From: Hyphomicrobium_A sp964493785
GTDB lineage: Bacteria > Pseudomonadota > Alphaproteobacteria > Rhizobiales > Hyphomicrobiaceae
DNA length: 64,000 bases
NCBI GenBank assembly: GCA_964493785.1
Contig: CAZBPM010000003.1
Coordinates: 124,001-188,000, forward strand
Direction: 5' to 3'
Part shown: positions 8,385-16,519 of the stretch, piece by piece
Layout of the letters: every line of letters begins with the position of its first letter
How positions within the stretch are numbered: position 1 is the first letter of the stretch
Made by a program: the position numbers and the translations under genes
Notes under the pieces: generated by a model
The model's database searches: none
What the model was told of the DNA's origin: nothing
Seen by the model: only the letters and a program-made list of their open reading frames with translations

Positions 8385-9034
8385 GCGCGCACCGGAGCGG
8401 CGCCGAAATCGGTGACATCGAAGCTTTCGGCGAATGCTGCCTGCAGGGTCTCTGCATTCAGAGTCTCAAGCCACGGCAGGCGGCCGAGGCGGCGTGCGCC
8501 GCTGATTTCGGCGATGGTGCGCTCGGAATCTTCGTTCGCGTCGCCGACGAAGGCGATACCCACGAGCGGGATTGCGCGGTGGCGCAGCGCCTCGATAGAA
8601 AGCAGCGTGTGATTGATGGTGCCCAGACGCGTAGATGCGACGAGCACGACCGGCGCGTTCCAGCGGGCGAACACGTCGATCTGCAACGTGCGCCTGGTCA
8701 GCGGCACGAGAAGCCCGCCCGCGCCTTCGATAATGAGCTGCGCATCCGCCGGGATGGCCGGCAGCTTGGCGAGGCGCGCGACGTCAACCTCGACCCCGTC
8801 ACGCTCGGCTGCCAGATGTGGCGAGGCTGGCGTCGAGAGATCGTAAGCCTCGGAGAGGATTCTTGCGTCGGGTAGGCCACTGAGCCGGCGCACGGTCACG
8901 GAGTCGGATTCGGGCAGGTGCCCGGCCTGCACCGGCTTCCAATAGTAACCGTCGAGTGCGGCCACGAGGGCCGCCGCGAAGACGGTTTTGCCGACGTCCG
9001 TATCGGTGCCGGTAACGATCATTGCCGGCGTCAT
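8381..9034 (-). CDS. bioD: Dethiobiotin synthetase
   Basis: BioD closes the ureido ring of DAPA using CO2 and ATP. The 217-aa protein has the N-terminal P-loop (GTDTDVGKT, about residues 8-16) and the EGAGGLLVPL motif of the family. It overlaps bioF by 4 nt upstream and bioA by 4 nt downstream. Its length is normal for the family. Confidence 0.95.
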   Translation of the reverse strand: MTPAMIVTGTDTDVGKTVFAAALVAALDGYYWKPVQAGHLPESDSVTVRRLSGLPDARILSEAYDLSTPASPHLAAERDGVEVDVARLAKLPAIPADAQLIIEGAGGLLVPLTRRTLQIDVFARWNAPVVLVASTRLGTINHTLLSIEALRHRAIPLVGIAFVGDANEDSERTIAEISGARRLGRLPWLETLNAETLQAAFAESFDVTDFGAAPVRA

Positions 9035-10164
9035 GCGTCGAGCCTCTTCATCTCCTCGGCTAAGGCCGACACCATCGACGCGACCTGCTGCTCGTCGACG
9101 TTGAGTGTCAGCGAAAGGCGGAGTCGCGCCGTGCCCTCGGGGACGGTCGGCGGACGAACGGCGCGGATGTCGAACCCGCGTGCCTGCATCGCGGTGGCGA
9201 GGCGGGTGGCACGCTCATCGGCGCCGACGACGATCGGCTGGATATGAGTGCCCGTAGGCTCGACGCCGCAACTCTCAGCGAGCTGCCTACCGGCGAACGC
9301 GACGAGCGCGCCCAGCTTTTCACGGCGCGCATTGTCGAAGCGGCAGATCAGCAGTGCAGCGCGGACAATGGCGGTGAGAAAGGGCGAGGGCGCCGTCGCG
9401 TAAATGAAGGGGCGCGAACGATTGACGAGGAAGTCGCACAGGACCTGCGGGCCCGTAACGATCGCGCCCATCGCTCCCAGCGCCTTGCCGCAGGTGTGGA
9501 GCGCGATGACGTTGCCTCCACTCTCCAGATGCGCGCCGAGGCCGCGTCCCATCTGGCCGAGAACGCCCGTGGCGTGCGCCTCGTCGATAACGAGCACGCC
9601 ATCATGGCGGCGCGCGATCTCGGCAAGGTCGTCGAGTGGCGCCCGGTCTCCGTCCATGCTGTAGAGGCTTTCGACCGCAATCCATGGCGTACCGGTGCCG
9701 CCGGCGGCACGCCAATCCGTGACGGCATCCTCGAAGGATTGCGGGTCGTTGTGCTTGGCCTCGGCGCGTTCGGCTTTCCCCATGCGCATGCCATCGTGCA
9801 CCGAGGCATGGATGAGCGCATCGTGCACGACGAGGTCGCCGCGCTGCGGCAGCGTTGCGAATAGCGCCAGGTTGGCGATAAAGCCGCCGCCGAAAAACAG
9901 CGCGCTTTCCGAGCCGAAGAACGCGGCCGCTTCGGCCTCGAGCGCCTCGTGCTCGCGGTGATTGCCTCGAAGCAGGCGGGAGCCGCCCGATCCGATCGAG
10001 ACATCCCGCTCAAGGGCAGCGCGCGCAGCGTTTTTCAGCTCGCGCGAATTGGCGAGGCCCAGATAGTCGTTCGATGAGAAGTCGATGCCGGAGAGCGCAG
10101 TCAGTGACCGGCGGCGACCACGCCGCGCCAATGCCTCAAGCGCGCGCTCATGATTCTTGTACAT
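9031..10164 (-). CDS. bioF: 8-amino-7-oxononanoate synthase
   Basis: BioF is a PLP enzyme joining pimeloyl thioester and L-alanine to make KAPA. Visible features are FSSNDYLGLA near the N-terminus, the GSGGSRLLRG segment, IDEAHATGVLG and the PLP Lys in HTCGKALG. The ATG at 10164 (MYKNHE) is preferred; a TTG at 10173 is also in frame. Either start lies inside the end of bioB, so the two genes overlap by 17-26 nt. Confidence 0.95.
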   Translation of the reverse strand: MYKNHERALEALARRGRRRSLTALSGIDFSSNDYLGLANSRELKNAARAALERDVSIGSGGSRLLRGNHREHEALEAEAAAFFGSESALFFGGGFIANLALFATLPQRGDLVVHDALIHASVHDGMRMGKAERAEAKHNDPQSFEDAVTDWRAAGGTGTPWIAVESLYSMDGDRAPLDDLAEIARRHDGVLVIDEAHATGVLGQMGRGLGAHLESGGNVIALHTCGKALGAMGAIVTGPQVLCDFLVNRSRPFIYATAPSPFLTAIVRAALLICRFDNARREKLGALVAFAGRQLAESCGVEPTGTHIQPIVVGADERATRLATAMQARGFDIRAVRPPTVPEGTARLRLSLTLNVDEQQVASMVSALAEEMKRLDA

Positions 10165-11185
10165 CGCGCTCAACAGCCGAGCCGGATTTGAGCTCGAGCG
10201 GCCTCAGGCCAAGCTTTCCGAACAATACGGCGTCGCTGTCCTCGCCGGGGTTGTCCGTCGTCAGCAACGTGTCGCCGACAAAGATCGAATTCGCGCCGGC
10301 AAAGAAGCAGAGCGCCTGGGTCTCCTCGCTCATCTGCGTACGGCCGGCAGAGAGGCGGACGTAGGACTTGGGCATCATGATGCGGGCAAGCGCGATGGTG
10401 CGGACGAAGGAAATTCCGTCGATCTTCTCGACGTCGGCCAGGGGCGTGCCGGGGATCGCGATGAGCATATTGATCGGAACGCTCTCGGGATGCTGCGGCA
10501 GGTTGGCGAGGGTCACGAGCATGTCGGCACGGTCCTCGGGCTCCTCGCCCATGCCAACGATTCCACCGCAGCAGACCTTGATGCCGGCCTCGCGTACACG
10601 CTCGAGCGTGTCGAGACGGTCTGCAAAGGTGCGCGTGGTGATGACCTTCTCGTAGTAACGCTCAGATGTATCGATGTTGTGGTTGTAGTAGTCGAGGCCT
10701 GCGTGCTTGAGCATGCCCACGTCATCGTCAGACAACATGCCGAGAGTCATGCAGGTTTCCATGCCCATTGCTTTGACGCCCTCAACCATGGCGCAAAGCA
10801 TGTCCATGTCGCGCTCCTTGGGCGAGCGCCAGGCGGCGCCCATACAGTAGCGCGTGGCGCCTTGCTCCTTAGCAGTGCGGGCTTCGGACAGGACTTTCTC
10901 GACCTGCATCAGCTTGCTGGCCTTCAGTCCCGAGGCGTGATGTGCGGACTGGCTGCAATAGCCGCAATCTTCTGCACATCCCCCGGTCTTGATGGATAAC
11001 AAACGGCTGCGCTGGATCGTATTAGGTTCGAAGTAGCGGCGGTGAACACTGTGCGCGCGAAACAGCAGATCGTTGAACGGAGCGTCGTAGAGGGCCTGCG
11101 CCTCGTCGCGGGACCAGTCGTGCCGCAACGTACGGTCAGCCGGCTGTCCGGTGGTGACCGGCTGCGACGTCCCCAACTCCATCAT
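10148..11185 (-). CDS. bioB: Biotin synthase, radical SAM
   Basis: BioB inserts sulfur into dethiobiotin. The radical-SAM cluster motif CAEDCGYC is present, followed by the BioB-typical YCSQSAHH. The middle holds the YNHNIDTSERYY segment. ATG codons at 11185 and 11182 are preceded by GAGGGAG; a TTG at 11191 is also in frame. It is the first gene of the minus-strand operon. A strong hairpin sits about 115-160 nt upstream of its start. Confidence 0.97.
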   Translation of the reverse strand: MMELGTSQPVTTGQPADRTLRHDWSRDEAQALYDAPFNDLLFRAHSVHRRYFEPNTIQRSRLLSIKTGGCAEDCGYCSQSAHHASGLKASKLMQVEKVLSEARTAKEQGATRYCMGAAWRSPKERDMDMLCAMVEGVKAMGMETCMTLGMLSDDDVGMLKHAGLDYYNHNIDTSERYYEKVITTRTFADRLDTLERVREAGIKVCCGGIVGMGEEPEDRADMLVTLANLPQHPESVPINMLIAIPGTPLADVEKIDGISFVRTIALARIMMPKSYVRLSAGRTQMSEETQALCFFAGANSIFVGDTLLTTDNPGEDSDAVLFGKLGLRPLELKSGSAVERDVQES

Positions 11186-11300
11186 GTGCAAAGGCTCCCT
11201 CGCTGGGCGAAGCGTCGGAATACGGCGCCCGCCCGGATGTTTGTACCGGCCTGGGGGTGCGCTGCAAGGCCTAACGGATGCGCATTCGGGCGCAGGTTGG

Positions 11301-11343
11301 GAGAGCCCCGCCAGGAGGGGGGAGGGGACCTGGCGGGGCTCTC
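11301..11343 (-). promoter_or_regulatory. Large hairpin in the bioB leader region
   Basis: GAGAGCCCCGCCAGG (11301-11315) pairs perfectly with 11329-11343 around a 13-nt loop. In the bioB-sense strand the loop is all pyrimidine (C and T) and contains CTCCC, complementary to the GGGAG of the bioB ribosome binding site. No T-tract follows on either strand. A regulatory leader structure is possible if transcription starts to its right; an intercistronic repeat is the alternative. Confidence 0.45.
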
Positions 11344-11536
11344 TGACCCGGGGCTCGCGAGGGGGACGCGTTTTCCGTGGTCAATTGTAGCTGCGGAAGA
11401 GTTGGGCAAAGCCCGACCACTCGACGCGGGGTTTGTAGGCAGACTGCGTGCAAATCCTGCGCGTCAATGCCGCAGCATCAAGTCGAGTAGTGAAATAAAC
11501 GTGGACAACCGACGAGCACACGTCAGCACACCGTGC

Positions 11537-11575
11537 TATAGTGAAATCGATTATTATGCTCTTCTAATAACTATA
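11537..11575. promoter_or_regulatory. Nested AT-rich inverted repeats, candidate operator
   Basis: TTATTA (11551-11556) is inverted as TAATAA (11565-11570). This is nested within TATAGT (11537-11542) and ACTATA (11570-11575). It is the only strongly AT-rich part of the divergent spacer and lies about 110-145 bp before the GntR start. An operator for the adjacent regulator is plausible but unproven. Confidence 0.3.
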
Positions 11576-11681
11576 CGCTTAATTGAAGGAAATTGTGAGT
11601 GCATCCTATGTAGTGCAAAGGTTTCAAGGCGCATAGTTGCTTTAGGTGCGTCCGAGGAACCTCTTACCTTTGAGGGCTTCC

Positions 11682-12404
11682 ATGACAGCGGTCGGAAGAT
11701 TTTCAACTCGGCCACTTTATCTCCAAGTCAAAGACATGCTCATCCAGCGCATTGCCGCTGGTGATTGGAAACCGGGAGCGGCCATCCCCAACGAGATCGA
11801 GCTATCACGGGAGCTCGGCATCAGCGTCGGCACGGTTCGCAAGGCCTTAGACGAGATGGAGCAAGAGAGGCTCATCTCCCGTCGGCAGGGCCGCGGCACC
11901 TTCGTCATAGATCAATCGTCGGACGAGCAGGCTATCCGCTTCAGCAACATCCGCACGCCGGATGGAATGAGGATCAGCGGCGACATCGTGAGCTGTACGG
12001 TCGTCGCGGCTGCGGCTACCGAAACAGAGGCCCGGCGCCTGCTCCTGCGCAGCGGGGAGCCGGTGTTCCGTATCCACAGGGTGAGAGCACATAACGGCTC
12101 GCCACTTATGGTCGAGGAGTCAATCGTTCCGCAGTCCATGTTTCCGGGGCTTGAGCGAGAGACCGAGGTCCCACGCAGCATCGTCGTCCTGGCACACCAC
12201 TATGGCGTCCTGCTTGGCCGGGCAGAGGAGCGGATCGGCGTCAGCGCAGCAAAGGGTGACGTGGCGGCGTTGCTGGAACTCGAGGAGGGCTCACCAATCC
12301 TGCTGCTCGACTGCGTCGTGCACACCATCGAGGGGCGGCCGATCGAGTGGCGGCTGGCAAGCTGCAATCCGCGAGAAAACTACTACTTCGCCGAAATGAG
12401 CTGA
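11682..12404 (+). CDS. GntR-family regulator, HutC/UTRA type
   Basis: The 240-aa regulator has an N-terminal winged helix (about residues 10-75: LYLQVKDMLIQRIAAGDW, then ELGISVGTVRKALDEME and GRGTFV) and a C-terminal UTRA ligand-sensing domain (about 90-235). The ATG at 11682 has GAGGG 6 nt upstream; longer upstream readings lack this. It is divergent from the biotin operon, which makes a BioR-like repressor role possible. The UTRA domain could equally sense an unrelated small molecule. Function is inferred from position only. Confidence 0.85.
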   Translation: MTAVGRFSTRPLYLQVKDMLIQRIAAGDWKPGAAIPNEIELSRELGISVGTVRKALDEMEQERLISRRQGRGTFVIDQSSDEQAIRFSNIRTPDGMRISGDIVSCTVVAAAATETEARRLLLRSGEPVFRIHRVRAHNGSPLMVEESIVPQSMFPGLERETEVPRSIVVLAHHYGVLLGRAEERIGVSAAKGDVAALLELEEGSPILLLDCVVHTIEGRPIEWRLASCNPRENYYFAEMS

Positions 12405-12416
12405 TCCACCCTCGGC

Positions 12417-14285
12417 TCATCGGCCCAATCCAAGAGCCCGCGCCATCGCGCGGAACACGAAGGTATTGTCGACACGTCCGCGCAGGACGTCGGAGCCGGG
12501 CCCCATGGCCGTGAGCACCACGTCGTCGGCGGCGTGCACGCCATTGCGTGCCGTGAACGGCAGGTTGCCGATTTTGCGCGCGGCGCCCCTCTTGCAATAG
12601 ACCTCGTTGGCGACGGCCGTAGGCAGAGGTTCCTTTGAGCCTTGGCCGGACGGAACTGCCTGAGTGGAGGTAGGCATGGCCGTTGACGATGTTGACGGCG
12701 GCGCAACGGCCACCGACGGAGCAGCCACCGCTTCTGGGGCCGGAGGCCCTGCGGTCGTCGGCTCGTTCTCACCGTCCAAATAGGGTCGGCCAGGGTCGCA
12801 ATAGTCGGGGTAGGCTGCGAAGACCATCGCGAGGCGGCGGGGGACGTCAACGCTACCGGGATAGCCATCCTTGTCGGGTGGCGGATAGTCGGGGAAACCC
12901 GCGTCGGCATACGTTTGCAGGCGATCACGCAGCTGCTCGCCCTTTGAATCGTCGTAGGTGCCGATGATCGACACGGGATGGGCGTGGTCTGGCACGACGA
13001 TGACCAGCGTATCGTCGTTTTTGCCGGCAAACTCCTTGGCCATGCGGACGACGTTATCGAACATGATCGTGTCGTAGACGGCCCGCTCCCAATCCAGCGA
13101 GTGGCTGTATTTGTCGATCCTGCCGGCTTCGACCATCAGCAGGAAGCCCCCGGAGGCGCGCGACAGGACTTTGAGCGCCGCGGCAGTCTGCTCGGTCAGG
13201 TCCGGCTGATCGGGGAACTTTGAAACAGTGCCTTTTTTCAGGATCTTGCGGTCGAGTGCGCCGTCGACGTTCTTGTCGTTGAACAGGCCGAGGAGCCGAG
13301 TCGTCGATGGGTCGTTGGCCGCCTGTGTCAGGCTCCTCGCGGTATCGGCGAACGCGTAGCCCGCGTCGCGAAACTTGACGATGTAATCGAGGCCGTCCTT
13401 GCGCTTGCCGCGCCCGTCCGCGGCGGGAAGGAAATTCAACCTGCCGCCGCCGAGCATCACTTCTGGTTGCAGCCAGAAGAACATGCGGACGATGTCGTCG
13501 TAGTCGCTGCGGCGGCGTGTATGGGCGACCATGCCGGCCGGCGTGGCGTCCTCGATCTCAGCATCGGTGACGACGCCGACCGCCAGTCCGAGCTTGCGCT
13601 TGGCCAATTCGGCGATGGTCTCGACGCTCGGGTGCCCGAGCGTGCTGCGATTGCGGGCACAATAGACGCCGAGAGCATTCACGCAGGTCTTGTGGCCGGT
13701 CGTGTAGGCCGACATCGCGTTGGCGCTGTCCGTGACGATGGAGTCCGTGCCCGAGGTCGAGACGAGCGCGGTGTGGGGCATGTCGTCCATGGCCAGGTCG
13801 CCGCCATAGCGACCCTCGCGGATGCCTTTCGAGAGCATTCGCGCTGCGGTTCTGTGAGCCATCGAGAGCCCATCGCCGATGAGCAGGATAACGTTTTTGG
13901 CCAGGCGCTCGGGGTGGGAGAATGCCTCCCACTCGACTTTGCTGGTGCGGGTGCCGTCGGTTGCTTCGACGGTGTATTTCCCAGCCTTGGGTAGCTCAAC
14001 CGACCGGATCCAGTAAGCGGTGTGGCCGAGCCCATCCTCATCCGGGTCGATTGCCGGCTCTCGCCCGAGCACCTCGGGTGCGCTCTTGCCGTTGACCGTG
14101 ACCTTGATGGCGCCCGGTGGCACAGCGCCGGGGAACTCAACCTTCAGGTCGAAGCGTGCGCCGGCAATGAGTTCTGCGCGGTCCAGCGGATAGATCGTCT
14201 GACCGGCTGCGGTGGTCGCGAGCGCGCACAGGACAACGGCGGCACGTATGAGCGGCAGCATCAGTCCTAACCCCAATATTCCCAA
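12417..14285 (-). CDS. Alkaline phosphatase with Pro/Ala/Thr insertion
   Basis: This is a 622-aa exported phosphomonoesterase-like protein with a signal peptide at residues 1-28 (ending TTAAGQ). Metal and nucleophile regions are clear: LLIGDGLS, TDSANAMSAYTTGHK (nucleophile Ser region), VVTDAEIEDATPAG, EAGRIDKYSHSLDWE and VPDHAHPVS. Residues about 507-561 form a low-complexity Pro/Ala/Ser/Thr linker inserted just before the last metal-binding His segment (NGVHAADDVVLTAMGPG). It is convergent with the GntR gene. The insertion could be a surface loop or wall-spanning linker. Confidence 0.9.
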   Translation of the reverse strand: MGILGLGLMLPLIRAAVVLCALATTAAGQTIYPLDRAELIAGARFDLKVEFPGAVPPGAIKVTVNGKSAPEVLGREPAIDPDEDGLGHTAYWIRSVELPKAGKYTVEATDGTRTSKVEWEAFSHPERLAKNVILLIGDGLSMAHRTAARMLSKGIREGRYGGDLAMDDMPHTALVSTSGTDSIVTDSANAMSAYTTGHKTCVNALGVYCARNRSTLGHPSVETIAELAKRKLGLAVGVVTDAEIEDATPAGMVAHTRRRSDYDDIVRMFFWLQPEVMLGGGRLNFLPAADGRGKRKDGLDYIVKFRDAGYAFADTARSLTQAANDPSTTRLLGLFNDKNVDGALDRKILKKGTVSKFPDQPDLTEQTAAALKVLSRASGGFLLMVEAGRIDKYSHSLDWERAVYDTIMFDNVVRMAKEFAGKNDDTLVIVVPDHAHPVSIIGTYDDSKGEQLRDRLQTYADAGFPDYPPPDKDGYPGSVDVPRRLAMVFAAYPDYCDPGRPYLDGENEPTTAGPPAPEAVAAPSVAVAPPSTSSTAMPTSTQAVPSGQGSKEPLPTAVANEVYCKRGAARKIGNLPFTARNGVHAADDVVLTAMGPGSDVLRGRVDNTFVFRAMARALGLGR

Positions 14286-14552
14286 GGGCAGGCCTTATCG
14301 TCCGAGCGTGAAGCATATGTGACAGCAGAGTTGCCGCAGTGAAAAGTCCGCCCGGAGCGGCGCGGGGCGGCGGTATACTTAACGCTGCTTCATACCAATT
14401 AGGAATTGGATAACGAATACAAACGCTCATCGTTGAAATTGTGTTTTTTTCGCTTCAACTCTCGCACATCGGCCCGTGGGGGAAGCGGGCGGCTGCATCA
14501 GTTGCGCCAGTGGGATGCCGTGCTGAGAGATGCGCACAGGATGGGGGAAGCG

Positions 14553-14807
14553 ATGAATCAGGTGCTAAACCGCGAGTTGTTCAGCCTTCTAGAGCAGAAT
14601 GAAGTATTGAAGCTCAAGGGATACTCGCTCTCGTTCGATCAAGAAGGCGGGATCGTCATCGATCGTGCAGGCCATGTGCACGGAATCTGGAACCACGATC
14701 GCAAGAGCTATACGTGGGTGTCGCCGGGCAATAGCGAACCCAAGTTCCGCACCGAGAATGCGAAGTCGGCGGCTCTCTATACGGTGGTGGTGCTGGCCCA
14801 GGAATAA
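14553..14807 (+). CDS. Small hypothetical protein, 84 aa
   Basis: Not recognised. A strong ribosome binding site (GGGGGAAG) precedes the ATG at 14553, which is much better supported than the upstream in-frame start at 14406. The product is a soluble alpha/beta-looking protein with two Trp in a basic middle part (GIWNHDRKSYTWVSPG) and no signal or membrane segment. It is convergent with the DUF1178 gene, with 10 nt between their ends. Confidence 0.65.
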   Translation: MNQVLNRELFSLLEQNEVLKLKGYSLSFDQEGGIVIDRAGHVHGIWNHDRKSYTWVSPGNSEPKFRTENAKSAALYTVVVLAQE

Positions 14808-14817
14808 GTGGCCGGCG

Positions 14818-15228
14818 TCAGTTGGTATCCTCCGGCAGCCGAGGAATGGCCATGATCTCGACCCCCTCGTCGACCAGCGCGCGCGCTTCGTCGGGAGATG
14901 CGATGCCACGAATGGCCCGCTGCTCGACCTCCCGATAGTGGATCTTGCGCGCCTCCTCGGGGAAGCGGTCGCCGACATCCTCGGAATTTGCCGACAGCGC
15001 ACGCGCCACCTCGCGAACGAGATTGCGGTAGCGCGCGGGCGAGTCGTCATCCTGATTGCGGGACTTCACAGCGATGTTCGGCGCCATGATCGACTTGCCG
15101 ACCTCGCGGCTGTCGCACTGCGGACAGGCGATCTGTCCGGCATCGGCCTGCGCGTCATAGGACGCGCCCGAGGCGAACCAAGCCTCGAACTCATGACCTT
15201 GCGCACACTGCAGTCGATACTTGATCAC
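14818..15228 (-). CDS. DUF1178 family protein
   Basis: The 136-aa protein starts MIKYRLQCAQGHEFEAWF and has a zinc-ribbon-like pair of cysteines (ACPQCDS) near residue 38, both hallmarks of DUF1178. The molecular role of the family is unknown. The gene overlaps the nitrilase-family gene by 4 nt, so the two are co-translated. Confidence 0.92.
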   Translation of the reverse strand: MIKYRLQCAQGHEFEAWFASGASYDAQADAGQIACPQCDSREVGKSIMAPNIAVKSRNQDDDSPARYRNLVREVARALSANSEDVGDRFPEEARKIHYREVEQRAIRGIASPDEARALVDEGVEIMAIPRLPEDTN

Positions 15229-16094
15229 GACGCAACCTCGTTTGGCGGCGTATCTCCCGCATATATCACGTTAAAAGGCCGATCGTGACGCAGCGAGGGG
15301 ACCTGTCGGCGAACATCATCCAAGCGTTGCAATTCAACATCGGCGAACGTGACTGAGGGCTGAACGCCGGCTTCGGCGATGATCTCCCCCCAGGGCGAAA
15401 TCACCAGGCTATGGCCGAATGTATCCCGGCCGTTTTCGTGCCGGCCTCCCTGGCCAGCGGCGAAGACGTAGCACTGACATTCGATCGCGCGCGCCCGCAA
15501 CAAGGTGTGCCAGTGCGCCTGCCCGGTCGGCTTAGTGAAGGCAGCGGGGACGGCAAGGAAGCGCGCGCCACCTTTTGCAAGCGCCCGGTGAAGCTGAGGG
15601 AAGCGCAGGTCGTAGCAGATGGTCATGCCGAGCTGCCCCCAGGGCATGGTGGCAATGACCGCCTCGCGTCCGGCCTGATAGTTGGCGCTTTCGCGGTAGC
15701 TCTCGCCGCCGCCGAGATCCACGTCGAACATGTGGATCTTGTCGTAGCGGGCGACGATTGCGCCGGCCGGGGAGATCAGCAGCGAGCGATTGACGGGCTT
15801 GCCTGCCTCGCCCAGCAGCGCCAGGGAGCCGATGTGCAGCCAGATGCCGAGTTCGCGCGCCAGAAAGCGGAACTGGGTCACGGCCTGATCGTCGGCCTCC
15901 GGCTTCAGGACTGCCAGCAGGCGGTCCCGCTCCAGCTCCATGATGTTCGTCATCTCGGGGGTCTGGACGTACTCCGCTCCACCCGCCGCGGCTTCGCGTA
16001 TCAGGACGCTGGCATCAGCGATGTTCTTTGCAACGTCCCGCCCGGCGCACATCTGCACGAGGCCGACGCGAAACGCTTCATGTGCGTCCGGCAT
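15225..16094 (-). CDS. Carbon-nitrogen hydrolase (nitrilase superfamily, NIT2-like)
   Basis: The 289-aa protein is of the nitrilase superfamily with the full catalytic triad: Glu in VQTPEMTN, Lys in YDKIHMFD and Cys in TICYDLRFPQ. Its length and motifs resemble the omega-amidase / Nit branch, which hydrolyses small omega-amides or damaged-metabolite amides. It sits between glutaredoxin and DUF1178 on the same strand, an arrangement known from related bacteria. Confidence 0.92.
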   Translation of the reverse strand: MPDAHEAFRVGLVQMCAGRDVAKNIADASVLIREAAAGGAEYVQTPEMTNIMELERDRLLAVLKPEADDQAVTQFRFLARELGIWLHIGSLALLGEAGKPVNRSLLISPAGAIVARYDKIHMFDVDLGGGESYRESANYQAGREAVIATMPWGQLGMTICYDLRFPQLHRALAKGGARFLAVPAAFTKPTGQAHWHTLLRARAIECQCYVFAAGQGGRHENGRDTFGHSLVISPWGEIIAEAGVQPSVTFADVELQRLDDVRRQVPSLRHDRPFNVIYAGDTPPNEVAS

Positions 16095-16132
16095 GTCGGA
16101 TGCTTCTTTCTATTCGGGTGCGGTGCGACCGG

Positions 16133-16390
16133 TCAGGCCGTGAGCAGGACGTCGAGCTTGCCTTCGCGATCCAGGTCGTAAAGGTCGTCGCATCCACCGA
16201 CGTGCCTTTCGCCAATCCAGATCTGGGGCACCGTATGCCGGCCGCCGGCCTTGGCGCTCATCTCAGCACGCAGCTCACGCTGGCTGACGTCGATCTCCTC
16301 GAAGACCGTGATCCCCTTTTTGCGCAGCAGCTCCTTAGCCATGTGGCAGTAGGGGCAGTATCGCGTGGTATAAACGGTGATCCTGGGCAT
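16133..16390 (-). CDS. grxC: Glutaredoxin 3
   Basis: The 85-aa class I glutaredoxin has the dithiol CPYC site at about residues 11-14, the TVP cis-Pro motif and the GGCDD glutathione-binding segment. The ATG at 16390 (MPRITVYT) is chosen because the longer reading adds an Arg-rich, non-family N-terminus. Role: glutathione-dependent disulfide reduction in the cytoplasm. Confidence 0.95.
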   Translation of the reverse strand: MPRITVYTTRYCPYCHMAKELLRKKGITVFEEIDVSQRELRAEMSAKAGGRHTVPQIWIGERHVGGCDDLYDLDREGKLDVLLTA

Positions 16391-16519
16391 GGAAGTCTGT
16401 GCATCCCCTTTCCTGCGCCCGTCGAACTGCCGACGTCGGCGCATCAATCCAATTTAGTGCTTTTGCCGCAGCAAAGCAAAGTGACCGGGCGACTCACCCT
16501 CCGATATTCACCGAGCGCT

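Larger units (their letters stand above)
11186..11681. promoter_or_regulatory. Divergent bioB / GntR intergenic region
   Basis: The 496-bp region between bioB (leftward) and the GntR gene (rightward) holds a 15-bp-stem hairpin at 11301-11343 and an AT-rich island at about 11530-11600 with nested inverted repeats. It must contain the promoters of both genes. The published alphaproteobacterial BioR box (TTATMKATAA) was looked for and not found as an exact match. No convincing -35/-10 pair stands out. Confidence 0.6.

Noticed and set aside
11186..11681. BioR operator upstream of bioB
   Set aside because: No exact match to the known TTATMKATAA box was found in the spacer.
11042..11764. 240-codon plus-strand frame across the bioB leader and GntR start
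   Set aside because: It overlaps bioB in antisense and runs through the hairpin; composition is not protein-like.
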